Positions 38,010-47,130 of a DNA stretch of 64,000 bases are shown piece by piece. The stretch lies in contig NZ_JAYGHP010000009.1 of assembly GCF_034932065.1 (NCBI RefSeq), positions 62,001 through 126,000 on the forward strand, given 5' to 3'. Below the pieces are notes generated by a model. The model was not told where the DNA came from. It ran no database searches and was given only the letters and a program-made list of their open reading frames with translations. The stretch is from Crocosphaera sp. UHCC 0190. GTDB lineage: Bacteria > Cyanobacteriota > Cyanobacteriia > Cyanobacteriales > Microcystaceae. The position numbers and the translations under genes are program-made. How positions within the stretch are numbered: the first letter of the stretch is position 1; each line of letters opens with the position of its first letter.

Positions 38010-38142
38010 AGGAACGCTTAAAATTTTCTATACACACTCTCAGATTAGCCCGTTAAGTTCCCTTTGAAAATGGTTTTAGGGTGCAATTTTTTAATACAAT
38101 TGTAATGATTGCTGTTAAAAATTGTGATAGGGCATTAAAGCT

Positions 38143-38628
38143 ATGGGAGACAAACTTGCAGATTTATTGGAACCCCTCGCCGCTTGGTTCCGTAGCTTAG
38201 GCATACCCGAACCTATTGTACATTGGGGACACCCGGTGATGATGGGCATTGTTGTCTTAGTCATGGGTAGTTTTACTGCTTATATGGGGTGGCGTAGTCG
38301 TTTTGTCAAAGATGGGGAAGTGGTGGCGAAAAGTCGCGCTTCTCATCGTCAGTTGGCCCCTTGGGTGTTCCTGTTTATTACTTTGGGATACACTGGCGGG
38401 GTGTTATCTTTGGTAATGCAAAAACAACCTGTTTTAAGTAGTCCTCATTTTTTGACGGGTTCGGCAGTTTTAGGTTTAATGGCCATTAGTGCTGTTACCC
38501 CCTTAATTGGATTTGGTGGGGAGCAAAAAGAAGGTTATCGTGCGTTTCATGCGTATTTGGGTGGTGTGGTTGCCATTGTGTTAATTGCTCATGGTATTTT
38601 AGGATTAAAATTAGGCCTTTCTTTGTAA
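38143..38628 (+). CDS. DUF4079 membrane protein
   Basis: The 161-residue protein has four predicted helices. Conserved-looking histidines are present (VHWGHPVMMG, ASHRQLAPWVF, YRAFHAYLGG, LIAHGILGLKLG), a pattern reminiscent of cytochrome b561-like haem ligation. It matches the DUF4079 family of cyanobacteria and plants; function is unknown. It is monocistronic with a hairpin terminator at 38655. Confidence 0.8.
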   Translation: MGDKLADLLEPLAAWFRSLGIPEPIVHWGHPVMMGIVVLVMGSFTAYMGWRSRFVKDGEVVAKSRASHRQLAPWVFLFITLGYTGGVLSLVMQKQPVLSSPHFLTGSAVLGLMAISAVTPLIGFGGEQKEGYRAFHAYLGGVVAIVLIAHGILGLKLGLSL

Positions 38629-38654
38629 TTGTTTGATTCTTAAGTGATTATTAT

Positions 38655-38685
38655 TCCGGTTTCTTTTTGAGGCCGGATTTTTATT
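38655..38685 (+). terminator. Intrinsic terminator of the DUF4079 gene
   Basis: TCCGG (38655-38659) and CCGGA (38673-38677) form a stem followed by TTTTTATTATTTT. Confidence 0.7.
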
Positions 38686-38748
38686 ATTTTGTTTAAATCT
38701 ATGTACAGTTTGCATAGTTAAGGTAGGTAATAAAAATCCTACATGATT

Positions 38749-39216
38749 TTAGTGATCTCCAGAAACTTGCTCACATTTCCTTTTAGTTTTTCGTTCTAAT
38801 ATTAAGGTTTCTAAATCAGAGCGTCCCGTCAAAGGAAGGCGTAATTTTGCCCAAATACCATACACCCAATTAGCTAATTTTCCAATCACTGGAATTTTGG
38901 TAATTGCATACACCCAACCCATTCCTAAAACTTCATAAACATAGCGAAACGCTTCGATATCTTTGAGAATGGTTCCATCAGGCAAAATAGCATGAATGCG
39001 TCCCATTGCTGCTTCATAGTCTACCTCACAATGGTCATCAGGAGAATAATTATCATCAGCAATATTAACTAAATTTACCAGTCCTCGTCCCTGGTCTTTT
39101 TTCTGCAAAAAGCGTACTTCTCGCATACAAAGGGGACAGTCACCGTCATAAAGTAATTTAACCTTCCAAGAAGATTTTAAGGGATTTGATGTTTGATTTT
39201 GGGTTGAAAGAGTCAT
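38749..39216 (-). CDS. DCC-family (DUF393) thiol-disulfide oxidoreductase-like protein
   Basis: The 155-residue protein carries the defining motif LLYDGDCPLCMREVRFLQKK near residue 22 with the DxxCxxC signature. RIHAILPDGTILKDIEAFRY and a hydrophobic C-terminal half follow. The family is presumed thioredoxin-like and membrane-associated; its partner is unknown. It is probably cotranscribed with the DUF2805 and EamA genes upstream on the same strand. Confidence 0.82.
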   Translation of the reverse strand: MTLSTQNQTSNPLKSSWKVKLLYDGDCPLCMREVRFLQKKDQGRGLVNLVNIADDNYSPDDHCEVDYEAAMGRIHAILPDGTILKDIEAFRYVYEVLGMGWVYAITKIPVIGKLANWVYGIWAKLRLPLTGRSDLETLILERKTKRKCEQVSGDH

Positions 39217-39246
39217 AATAATAATGTCAAGAAAATGTCTTTAAAA

Positions 39247-39501
39247 TTAACATTGATTAGCCGATTTAAATCGTCCTACTAAAAAAGAACGTTGATAACC
39301 ATGTTTCGTTTTACGTCCTGAGACTCGTTTGCGCCACATCTGAAAACTTGAAGATTTCATCTCTCGTCTCATGATAGAAATGACCTGTTTTTCTGAGAGT
39401 CCATATTGAACTTCTATCGCTTCAAATGGAGTTCTATCTTCCCAAGCCATTTCGATAATACGATCCAGGATTTCTGGGTCAAATGGAGGATTTTTAGCCA
39501 T
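39247..39501 (-). CDS. DUF2805 (TIGR03643) family small protein
   Basis: The 84-residue basic protein has the family pattern ILDRIIEMAWEDRTPFEAIE, LSEKQVISIMRREMKSSSFQ and MWRKRVSGRKTKH. The central segment resembles a helix-turn-helix and the end is strongly basic, so nucleic-acid binding is plausible but untested. It lies 19 bases after the EamA stop, in the same orientation. Confidence 0.82.
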   Translation of the reverse strand: MAKNPPFDPEILDRIIEMAWEDRTPFEAIEVQYGLSEKQVISIMRREMKSSSFQMWRKRVSGRKTKHGYQRSFLVGRFKSANQC

Positions 39502-39520
39502 TTATTTTTACCTCTTTATA

Positions 39521-40543
39521 TTAAGTGGTTTCAGAAATTTTTCCTAGGGTGTTTTTAAACATTGACCAAGTTTTAAGGCGAAGATAACGCCATTGTTTGC
39601 CAAAGGTTTCCCGTTGATTAATTAAATAGATACTAATTAAGGTTAAACTAACCCCAAACCATTGCAACGGATTTAAGACTTCATTGAGAAATAAATTACC
39701 AAAACTCAAGGCAAAAACAGGGGTTAAAAAAGTTAAAGAACTGAGACTGGTTAAGTTACCTTTCGAGGCTAAATAGAAAAAGATTCCATAGGCGATCGCA
39801 CTACCAAAAATTGTCGAATAACTTAAGGCTAACCATCCTTGTAAATCAATGTTTACCCATTGCTGAGATTCCCAAATACCAGAGATTAAAAATAAAGGAA
39901 TACCTCCTAAAATCATGTGCCAACCTGTGGCAACTACGGGGTCAACATGACGACTCACATAACGAATGCAAACGGTTCCTGCTGCCATAGAAAGGGAAGC
40001 AAATAACATTAATAATTCGCCACTGTTCAACAGTTCCCAGGCATTAAAATTAAAAGAAATTGATTGAGTTTGCCATAAACTTTCAAACCAATCTTGAGGC
40101 AAACCAATTAAACTAATACCAAGAATACCAAACCCTAACCCAATACCTCCCCAAATGCCAATTACTTCACCAAATAACCAGCTAGACATTAACGCTACTG
40201 CTAAAGGTTGGGAGTCAATAATGACTGAACCTAAACCGGCCCCCGTCCGAGTTAACCCTGCGGCCAAAAATCCTTGAAACATTGCCCCATCTAATAAGGC
40301 AAATAAAGCGATCCATAGCCAAGCTTTCCACCCTTGAGGTTGAGGCCGGTTAAACAAAGATGCCACCAGTAACACCAGGATGCCCGCAGGGACTAACCGC
40401 ACTCCAGCCATGAAAAATGGGGTTGTATGGGGAATTACCCCCTTCATGGCAACCATGGCCGTTCCCCAGAGAAAAAATGGAGCAATGAGTATTAAGGAAG
40501 ACTGTAGGGAGGTTGAACGATTAAGGTTCAAATTCATAAACAA
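39521..40543 (-). CDS. EamA/DMT-superfamily transporter
   Basis: The 340-residue polytopic protein has about ten helices in two EamA repeats. The first starts ILIAPFFLWGTAMVAMKGVI and the second includes LSMAAGTVCIRYVSRHVDPV and ends LFLNEVLNPLQWFGVSLTLI. DMT transporters carry amino acids, nucleosides or other metabolites; the substrate is unknown. ATG at 40543 follows a weak ribosome site. It heads a likely three-gene operon with the DUF2805 and DCC genes. Confidence 0.85.
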   Translation of the reverse strand: MFMNLNLNRSTSLQSSLILIAPFFLWGTAMVAMKGVIPHTTPFFMAGVRLVPAGILVLLVASLFNRPQPQGWKAWLWIALFALLDGAMFQGFLAAGLTRTGAGLGSVIIDSQPLAVALMSSWLFGEVIGIWGGIGLGFGILGISLIGLPQDWFESLWQTQSISFNFNAWELLNSGELLMLFASLSMAAGTVCIRYVSRHVDPVVATGWHMILGGIPLFLISGIWESQQWVNIDLQGWLALSYSTIFGSAIAYGIFFYLASKGNLTSLSSLTFLTPVFALSFGNLFLNEVLNPLQWFGVSLTLISIYLINQRETFGKQWRYLRLKTWSMFKNTLGKISETT

Positions 40544-40700
40544 CGCTAAAAAAACTCTATAGTCTATCTTAACGAATTGTTTAGTTTTGTTAACTATTTG
40601 GCGAAGATTTTTAATTTTGGGAAGGGTGGGAGTGAGGAGGTGAAGAAGTGAGGAGCAAAATTGTTTTCTGATCTCATTACCCCATCACCCCATCACCTCA

Positions 40701-41546
40701 TTAATCAACCCCTTTACGGCCTTTGAGACAAAATGCTCCACCAATCGCTAATAAACCGACAATGGTACTTGGTTCAGGAACTTGAACTAATTCCACACGA
40801 ATGCGGGCAACTTGATAACCTGGAGCGGTAAAGTCTGCATTAACAAAGCGAGCATCATCTAAAATTCCACCACTACCGACGGGATTAAATCCACCGTGAA
40901 GGGTGACAACACCATTTTCATCAACCCCAGTATTGGGGGTAGCTTGTCCAAAGAAAGCTGTATTGGCAGGGATTTCGTCATTGACTTCTGTTCCCCCATC
41001 GAGAATATTAGATCCCAACAAAATAAAGTCAGCACCGATGAAGTTACCTAAATCATCAAAGATACGATGAGCTAAAGGGTTCCCATTGGCAATAAAAGCA
41101 TCATTACTAGGAATTACCATGGAAGCATAGCTAAAATAACGACTACTGGCTAAAGTTGGGTCAACTTCAAGTAATTGCGATGAGGCGATTTCACCCATAT
41201 CGATAGGGCCGACGTTTGGGCCTCCTGTTCCCAAGATGGTTCCTTGGACTGTACCTGCACCCACTACATCAAATTGGGCGGAGATAGGCCCAGTGTTGCC
41301 ATCTTCTACTAAACTTTCAGTACCTGGAAATAAATTTAAGGAGACATCTCGATCATAAATATCAAAGCTACCATTATGAAACCCGAACCAAAGGGGGGTT
41401 AACAGGGTTCCGTTAGCAGGGGCCAGGTTTTCGATAGATACTTTTAGGGTAACAGCAGAAGCAGCAGAGGCCATGGTGAATAAAGACCCTGCGGTTAACA
41501 TGGTAATAAGAGTGCGGATTTTGAAGGCGAGTGTTTGACTGTTCAT
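40701..41546 (-). CDS. Spondin-domain PEP-CTERM protein
   Basis: The 281-residue exported protein starts MNSQTLAFKIRTLITMLTAG, with signal cleavage near SAASA. An in-frame TTG 27 bases upstream is less likely. The body matches spondin N-type domains (LKVSIENLAPANGTLLTPLW, FHNGSFDIYD, ALAHRI-like NPLAHRIFDDLGN). The end is VPEPSTIVGLLAIGGAFCLK then GRKG, a PEP-CTERM signal. It is probably surface-located, possibly adhesive; the cyanobacterial function is unknown. Confidence 0.82.
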   Translation of the reverse strand: MNSQTLAFKIRTLITMLTAGSLFTMASAASAVTLKVSIENLAPANGTLLTPLWFGFHNGSFDIYDRDVSLNLFPGTESLVEDGNTGPISAQFDVVGAGTVQGTILGTGGPNVGPIDMGEIASSQLLEVDPTLASSRYFSYASMVIPSNDAFIANGNPLAHRIFDDLGNFIGADFILLGSNILDGGTEVNDEIPANTAFFGQATPNTGVDENGVVTLHGGFNPVGSGGILDDARFVNADFTAPGYQVARIRVELVQVPEPSTIVGLLAIGGAFCLKGRKGVD

Positions 41547-41811
41547 CGAATTCTTATCCGTTAATTTGGGCAATCAATTCACGGACTATTAAGCTTTGAA
41601 AGTATGAATATTTCCTGAGAATTAACTGAGAGCAGATTAAGAAATTTAGGCGCAAAAAATGTCAACTCTCTATAATTGCTGAACAGGTTAAATTTAAAAA
41701 AAATTTAATCTTAGGAGTGGGCAAGGCAAATGATTAGGCTTTCGTCTCAGTTGCCATAATTTTCTCATGCCTGGCCCCTACAAAGATAAAAAATAACTTG
41801 GCATACAGGAC

Positions 41812-42672
41812 TTAAACTGCCTTGGTAATATTTTCTAGATGACAGTGTTCTGCTAACCAATCATACCAGTCTGATAACCCTTCTCCTGTCAAGGATGAAA
41901 CTTGAAAAATCTCAATGTTGGGATTGACTTTTTTAGCATAGTTTAAACATTTTTCAACATCAAATGGGACATAAGGTAATAAGTCTATTTTTGTTAAAAT
42001 AATCACCTTACTTTCCCGAAACATATGGGGATATTTGACGGGTTTGTCTTCTCCTTCTGTAACGGAAAGAATCGCAACTTTGGCATATTCTCCTAAGTCA
42101 AATAAGGCAGGACAAACTAAATTTCCGACATTTTCAATCATTAAAATTGAATGGGGTTCGGGGTTTAATTGTGTATAGCCTTTTTCGATCATGTCGGCTT
42201 CTAAATGACAACCTACTCCTGTGTTAATTTGAATGACTTTACAGCCTGTTTCTTTGATTTTTTGGGCATCATTTTCTGTTTCTTGATCTCCTTCAATAAC
42301 ATTAATAACCATACGCTCTTTTAAATCATTAATCGTGCGGGTTAATAGGGTGGTTTTACCGGAACCTGGAGAACTGACTAAATTTAATGCTAAGATATCA
42401 CGTCCCTTAAAATAGCCTCGATTTTGGGCAGCAATTAAATCATTTTTCTGTAAAATCTTTTGTTCTAAACTAATGGTCGTACCGTGCATTCTAGCATGAA
42501 TTTCTGAGGATGAGGAATGATGATGATCTTCATGATTGTGAGAATGAGTAATCACTGTTCCATCAGGTAAAGTATGGGTATGATTATGAGTATTCATATC
42601 TGTTTTTATCCCTGTTTGAATGTTGGTTACTGTAACATTATTCTCATCAGAACAACCACAAGTTACACACAT
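41812..42672 (-). CDS. hypB: Hydrogenase nickel incorporation GTPase HypB
   Basis: HypB is the GTPase that delivers nickel to [NiFe]-hydrogenase with HypA. The 286 residues start MCVTCGCSDENN (the CXXCGC nickel site). A histidine-rich nickel-storage stretch follows (residues about 28-52, HNHTHTLPDGTVITHSHNHE), then Walker A VSSPGSGKTTLL, the metal/GTP switch GVGCHLEAD and the NKxD-type TKIDLL. It overlaps hypA by 10 bases. No hydrogenase structural genes or hypCDEF are in the window. Confidence 0.95.
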   Translation of the reverse strand: MCVTCGCSDENNVTVTNIQTGIKTDMNTHNHTHTLPDGTVITHSHNHEDHHHSSSSEIHARMHGTTISLEQKILQKNDLIAAQNRGYFKGRDILALNLVSSPGSGKTTLLTRTINDLKERMVINVIEGDQETENDAQKIKETGCKVIQINTGVGCHLEADMIEKGYTQLNPEPHSILMIENVGNLVCPALFDLGEYAKVAILSVTEGEDKPVKYPHMFRESKVIILTKIDLLPYVPFDVEKCLNYAKKVNPNIEIFQVSSLTGEGLSDWYDWLAEHCHLENITKAV

Positions 42673-43007
42673 ATTTCTTCTACCTCCATTTCCTTAATTT
42701 GTAATTCTTGTCCTTGAATAATTTCTAATTCCTTACTTCCGCAGCGATCGCATTTTCCAAAGGGTTGAGATAAGTTAATTTCTGCCCCACAATGACGACA
42801 TTTTCCCTTTCCTGGTACTTCAATAATATCTAAAGTTGCTCCTTCTAAAATAGTATCTTGACAACAGATATCAAAGCAAAAACGAATAGAATCTGGCATA
42901 ATCGCGGATAATTCACCAATTTCTAAGGTAACACGCTTTACAGGCGCGCCCCTAGCGTGTTCTGTAACAATGGCTACAATATTTTGGGTGATTCCCAGTT
43001 CGTGCAT
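42663..43007 (-). CDS. hypA: Hydrogenase nickel incorporation protein HypA
   Basis: The 114-residue metallochaperone starts MHELGITQNIVAIVTEHARG, where His2 binds nickel. The zinc-binding cysteine pairs are CRHCGAEI and CDRCGSKE. It works with HypB, whose gene overlaps its end by 10 bases, giving strict coexpression. Confidence 0.95.
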   Translation of the reverse strand: MHELGITQNIVAIVTEHARGAPVKRVTLEIGELSAIMPDSIRFCFDICCQDTILEGATLDIIEVPGKGKCRHCGAEINLSQPFGKCDRCGSKELEIIQGQELQIKEMEVEEICV

Positions 43008-43107
43008 AATACAAACAAGATTCTTTCAAAGAAGATGCTTCTATTGAATGGGTAAAATTCTCAAGCGTCACTCTTTTTTTAGAAAATCTTAACATAAGAT
43101 TGAGTTC

Positions 43108-43145
43108 TTAGTGAGGGCTTCAGCCCTAAAGGGCTTACTACGAAC
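43108..43145. repeat. Dispersed palindromic repeat, copy 1
   Basis: TTAGTGAGGGCTTCAGCCCT followed by AAAGGGCTTACTACGAAC forms overlapping inverted repeats (GGGCTTCAGCCC and GCCCTAAAGGGC). A related copy in the other orientation is at 49131-49182. Confidence 0.65.
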
Positions 43146-43229
43146 AAGTTTTTAGCTTAACATTTTATTTATAAACAGTCTCTAATAACTTTGGTAAATT
43201 AGTTAAAAATATCTTCTAAAATAACCCTA

Positions 43230-43571
43230 ATGTTAACGAATATTCGAGAAAAATTCCAGCAGTATCCTCAAGATATGCAGCAATGGATGATTGAGCAGGA
43301 GAAAACTAAATTAAGCCGCATTGAACAAGCTTTAATTAAAGGAAAACTACTTTATAATAGCTTCTCCTCAGAAAACCAAGGAAAATGGCTACAGGAAACC
43401 ATTCAATTATTAGAACAATATTTAACCCAACTTCCTCACCGAAATTGTGGGTTAGGAGACGTTTCTGATGATTATATTTTACAGGTATGGGAAACCCTAG
43501 AAAATGATTCAACTTTAAGAGAGTTAATTTCTCAGGTAGAAACCCGATATGAAGAACTTCTAAAAATTTGA
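43230..43571 (+). CDS. Small helical protein, function unknown
   Basis: The 113-residue protein (MLTNIREKFQQYPQDMQQWM and so on, to QVETRYEELLKI) is rich in glutamine, glutamate, leucine and lysine and is predicted to be all-helical and soluble. It is the only plus-strand gene inside the minus-strand hyp-like block. An overlapping minus-strand ORF of 83 codons is considered a shadow. I do not recognise a family. Confidence 0.6.
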   Translation: MLTNIREKFQQYPQDMQQWMIEQEKTKLSRIEQALIKGKLLYNSFSSENQGKWLQETIQLLEQYLTQLPHRNCGLGDVSDDYILQVWETLENDSTLRELISQVETRYEELLKI

Positions 43572-43573
43572 TT

Positions 43574-44026
43574 TTAGTCCTTTGCATGAAGGCGTAATTG
43601 TTTCAGTAAACTATATACTAGAGGAGAGAGGACAACCCCCATAGCTAACACAAAAACTAACCCACTAAATAGAGCATAAATAGAAGCAAAAAGCTTGGCA
43701 CTATTTGTGTTTAAAGGACTAACTGGCCCCATTCCACTGAGGATCATCGATGCTTCCACTGTAGCATCAATCCAGCTTAAACGGGCTGTCCAATGATAAC
43801 CGAGAACCCCAATTAAAAGCCCCAGTAAAATGAACATGGTAGACATACTCAGGTAGGCCAAAAAATCACGAATAAACGTGGTTTCTTTTTGGAAACTGGC
43901 ACCCAAAAATTCTTCGACTTCCTGCCACTCTTCCATTGCTTTTATTGGAGGAGTTTGGTTCGGAAATAAATGAACTTTGGTGAGGGCTTTCTCCATGGGT
44001 TGTTGGAATGCTGTCTTACTCTTCAA
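43574..44026 (-). CDS. Two-helix membrane protein resembling a potassium-channel pore without the GYG filter
   Basis: The 150-residue protein has helices at roughly 52-74 and 108-135. A re-entrant-like segment lies between them: WIDATVEASMILSGMGPVSP, then the second helix. The order outer helix, pore-like loop, inner helix copies Kch-type channels, but the TVGYGD filter is replaced by ILSGMGPV. It may be an ion channel relative or an unrelated protein. It lies between the NHL gene and hypAB, same strand. Confidence 0.55.
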   Translation of the reverse strand: MKSKTAFQQPMEKALTKVHLFPNQTPPIKAMEEWQEVEEFLGASFQKETTFIRDFLAYLSMSTMFILLGLLIGVLGYHWTARLSWIDATVEASMILSGMGPVSPLNTNSAKLFASIYALFSGLVFVLAMGVVLSPLVYSLLKQLRLHAKD

Positions 44027-44151
44027 GTTTTGACCTTCAGTTCTAGCAGCTTATCTTTCCATTGAAGAATAAACGGGCGATGTAAACTTCCCCCAACTGA
44101 ATCATCTAATTGGGTGATTGCAAAATGTTCATTTTGGACATTATTTAGAAT

Positions 44152-45411
44152 TTAGCCGTTATCCATTATTGACCACAACAACACCCGATTATTGCCAGAA
44201 TCCGCGATAATGGCGGTATTACTGCAACTTGAAATACCATAGGGCCAACTCAAACTATGGCGATCGCAACTTCCATAGGAACGGTTTTCACTCTTGCTAC
44301 GAAAATGTAATTGTCCCGTTAACCCCTCAGCAGTAGCCCCTATATTCAGGTTTCCCGTCCATCCCACCAGGCGAGAATTAGCCGTATCAGCCGCAATTAA
44401 CCATTTATCTGTGACTGCTACCCCGTAGGGCATACTTAAGGTATTAGCAGCCGGAAAATAGCCCCCTTGATTCAATTCTGCGGCTGAAAAGTCAGCTTGT
44501 CCTAACACAATTTCACAGGGAGTATTATTTTTGGTGGGGATACCTTGCCAAATCATCAAACGGTTATTTCCTGCATCTGCTAAAACTAAATTATCTTGCC
44601 ATATTGCTAAAGAATGGGGCCAACGCAGACTAGAAGCAGTGGGACTACCGCCCCCATTTTCGTCCCGTCGGTTCATGTCAGCTTGTCCTAAAACGTAGTC
44701 TGCGGGTTGTCCGTTGCGGGTTGGTAGTTGATTCCAGACTAACACCCTGCGGTTGCCTGTATCTGCCACAAATAGCCTTCCCTGATGATACATGACCCCA
44801 TAGGGCCAGTGCATTCTATCGGCGGCGGTGTCTGTCTCCCCTCGGTTAACCTGGTTTTGGTGAAAATCTGCTTGTCCTAAGACGATATCGGCGGGAATAT
44901 TGCTATCTTGGGGCAATTTTTTCCAAATTAATACTCGATGGTTCCAAGCATCAGCTACCGCTAACCCTTCCCCACAGACACATATTCCGGTGGGAACGCT
45001 GACGGTGTTTGCTTGGGGGGTTCCTTTGGCGTTTTGTCCTTCTTGATAAAAGTCGGGTTGTCCAATAACCCAGTCTGCGGGTTGTCCGTTGGTTGTGGGG
45101 CGATGTTTCCACCCTAAAAGGCGATGATGTCCTGTATCAGATACCCACAGCGGCCCGGTTTCTGAGACTAAGCAGGCCCCTCTTGGGCCAAACATGGTCG
45201 TTGGACTGGGTTCTAGGGGTATGACCAAGCTTTCGGCGGTTTGTTCACCCAGGATAATTTCTGCCCCTTGGGGAGAGAGTATGTTTAAATAGGATTCATT
45301 GATGGGGGTTTGAGGTATAGGGTTTATTTTTAAGGGTATTTCCATTAATTTTTGGAATTTAATTGTCAGTTTTCGCTTAATTGTATCGTTTAATTTCAGA
45401 TAAGTTGGCAA
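44152..45411 (-). CDS. NHL-repeat (beta-propeller) protein
   Basis: The 419-residue protein contains six clear NHL-type blades: VSDTGHHRLLGW, VADAWNHRVLIW, VADTGNRRVLVW, LADAGNNRLMIW, AADTANSRLVGW and IADSGNNRVLLW. Each is accompanied by ADYVLGQADF-like turns. A six-bladed propeller for protein contact is expected. No signal peptide is seen. In Nostoc an NHL protein is part of the extended hyp operon next to NifU-like, TPR and two small genes; the same set occurs here, so a role in hydrogenase maturation is a reasonable inference. Confidence 0.85.
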   Translation of the reverse strand: MPTYLKLNDTIKRKLTIKFQKLMEIPLKINPIPQTPINESYLNILSPQGAEIILGEQTAESLVIPLEPSPTTMFGPRGACLVSETGPLWVSDTGHHRLLGWKHRPTTNGQPADWVIGQPDFYQEGQNAKGTPQANTVSVPTGICVCGEGLAVADAWNHRVLIWKKLPQDSNIPADIVLGQADFHQNQVNRGETDTAADRMHWPYGVMYHQGRLFVADTGNRRVLVWNQLPTRNGQPADYVLGQADMNRRDENGGGSPTASSLRWPHSLAIWQDNLVLADAGNNRLMIWQGIPTKNNTPCEIVLGQADFSAAELNQGGYFPAANTLSMPYGVAVTDKWLIAADTANSRLVGWTGNLNIGATAEGLTGQLHFRSKSENRSYGSCDRHSLSWPYGISSCSNTAIIADSGNNRVLLWSIMDNG

Positions 45412-45442
45412 TTGTTAGATATTTTTTATTTTGAATTTATTG

Positions 45443-45468
45443 TAGGGGTCAACTGCCATTGACCCCTA
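45443..45468. repeat. Palindrome, GGGGTCAA family, copy 2
   Basis: TAGGGGTCAA and TTGACCCCTA are perfect 10-base arms around CTGCCA, upstream of the NHL gene. Confidence 0.7.
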
Positions 45469-45525
45469 TTTTTATCTACCAGTAGAATTCTCCTGATGAA
45501 GAAATAAATAACCCGAAAAAAAGAG

Positions 45526-47130
45526 TTAATCTTGTTTCAAAGTATTTAACCATTCACGTAATTGTTCAGCAGCGACTTCTCGTCCCCCTAAACCAAAAGC
45601 GAGAGCAATGGCAGCAGCAATACCACCGACTAGCAAACCAAAGGCTAAATTAACAATATTAGGGGCAATACCCATCTGTTGTAATGCCATGGCAGAAACA
45701 AGAATGAGGATGGAAATACGAGCCGTATAACCAAGAAACTTTGATTGACGAGTTTGGGAACTGGTAATTAAGTTAAAGGCTAAATTGGACAAATATAATC
45801 CCAATGCTAAAACAACCAGTCCAACTAACACTTGACCCGCTAACAACATAAATGTGGCAACGACTCCCTTAAGGGCTTGAATTTGAAGGATATCAACCGC
45901 CGTCAAGGTGGCAACTAACATCACGCCAATTAAGACTAAAAATCCCACTAATTCTGAGGGAGTACGTTGAGTGATAGAGTCCGTTTTTTCGTCTATTTCT
46001 TCAGTTTCTGGGCCAAAGGTTTGAGCAGTTGATAAGGTTTGAGAAATCCCTAACCATTGAAAGATGTTGTTGAAGCCAATACTGCTTAAAATGTTACTGA
46101 CTAAGGTTGAGAGATATTGTCCCGCAACATAAGCTAAACCAAGAATAACAGTGGCTGCAAATAATTTGGGCAACAAGGTTAATACTTGTTGCAGCATTTC
46201 CGTTGCTGGTTGCGAAATCGCTTGAATTTTCAGCGCGTCCAACGCAGTAATGGCAACCGGAATCAAAACCAAAATATAGACAATATTTCCCATGATTTGG
46301 GAGAGAGATTGTTGTCCTCTTTCGACTGATAATCCTAATTGCGTTCCTATTTGATCTAATCCCGTCGCTGCTAACAAATTAGTGACAATTCGTTGCACAA
46401 TTTGAGCAATAATCCAACCGACAGTCCCAATCAGTAGAGCCGCAAAAATATTAGGCACAATTGCCAAAATATTGTTAACGAGAGTCTGTACAGGAAGAAG
46501 AGTTCCTTGTAAATTAAGGGTACTTAAAATACTGGGTAAAAACAGCAGAAAAATAAACCAGTACAGAGCATTACTAATGGTATTTTGCAGAGAAGGTGTC
46601 TCATGCTGCTGTTCTGATGTTCCCATTTGCTGCTTTAATTGTTCATCAAGTCCTATTCTTCCTAGAATACCTTGGACAATCATTTTTGTTAATGTCGCTA
46701 ATACCCAAGCGACTCCTAGGAGAATACTTGCTCCCAATAGTTTAGGCACAAAGCCCGTTATTTCCCCTAATAAAGTATTGAGGGGTTTGGAAACCTCTTG
46801 TAAATTGAGGGTATTTAAAAAAGCAACAACAGCAAATAAGATAATAATCCAGTAAGCAAACTCGGACACCCATTTTTCAATGGGGATAGATTGTCCTTCA
46901 TCTTCTCGTCCAAGAATTCGAGAAGCAATTTGATTATCTATCTCAGTTTGATTGAGAATTTGCCGGATAATTTTACGCACAAATACCGCAATAATCCAAC
47001 CAATCAATAGGATTAAAATGGCTTTACCAAAGGAAAAGATATCACCACCGACAACGGAAATAATTCTCTGACTCAAATCTGGTGGAGGGGATTTAAGTTG
47101 AAGTAAAATAGAGGGTGCTAATTCAATCAT
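45526..47130 (-). CDS. Multi-helix mechanosensitive-channel-like protein (repeated TM-helix modules)
   Basis: The 534-residue protein has about a dozen hydrophobic helices in four or five similar units. Each unit reads like KLLGASILLGVAWVLATLTK, NIFAALLIGTVGWIIAQIVQ or KLFAATVILGLAYVAGQYLS, followed by amphipathic ILGRIGLDE-like segments. This matches the conserved TM-helix repeats of cyanobacterial MscS-related proteins. The cytoplasmic MscS beta domain is absent, so it may not form a normal channel. It is located inside the hyp-like block. Confidence 0.75.
   Translation of the reverse strand: MIELAPSILLQLKSPPPDLSQRIISVVGGDIFSFGKAILILLIGWIIAVFVRKIIRQILNQTEIDNQIASRILGREDEGQSIPIEKWVSEFAYWIIILFAVVAFLNTLNLQEVSKPLNTLLGEITGFVPKLLGASILLGVAWVLATLTKMIVQGILGRIGLDEQLKQQMGTSEQQHETPSLQNTISNALYWFIFLLFLPSILSTLNLQGTLLPVQTLVNNILAIVPNIFAALLIGTVGWIIAQIVQRIVTNLLAATGLDQIGTQLGLSVERGQQSLSQIMGNIVYILVLIPVAITALDALKIQAISQPATEMLQQVLTLLPKLFAATVILGLAYVAGQYLSTLVSNILSSIGFNNIFQWLGISQTLSTAQTFGPETEEIDEKTDSITQRTPSELVGFLVLIGVMLVATLTAVDILQIQALKGVVATFMLLAGQVLVGLVVLALGLYLSNLAFNLITSSQTRQSKFLGYTARISILILVSAMALQQMGIAPNIVNLAFGLLVGGIAAAIALAFGLGGREVAAEQLREWLNTLKQD

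Noticed and set aside
43336-43587. 83-codon minus-strand ORF opposite the small helical gene
   Set aside because: The plus-strand frame has a more protein-like helical composition and an intact start; the minus frame also runs into the next gene.
46472-46855. 127-codon plus-strand ORF, cysteine-rich
   Set aside because: Antisense to the repeat-helix MscS-like gene; cysteines arise from the complement of its alanine/threonine codons.
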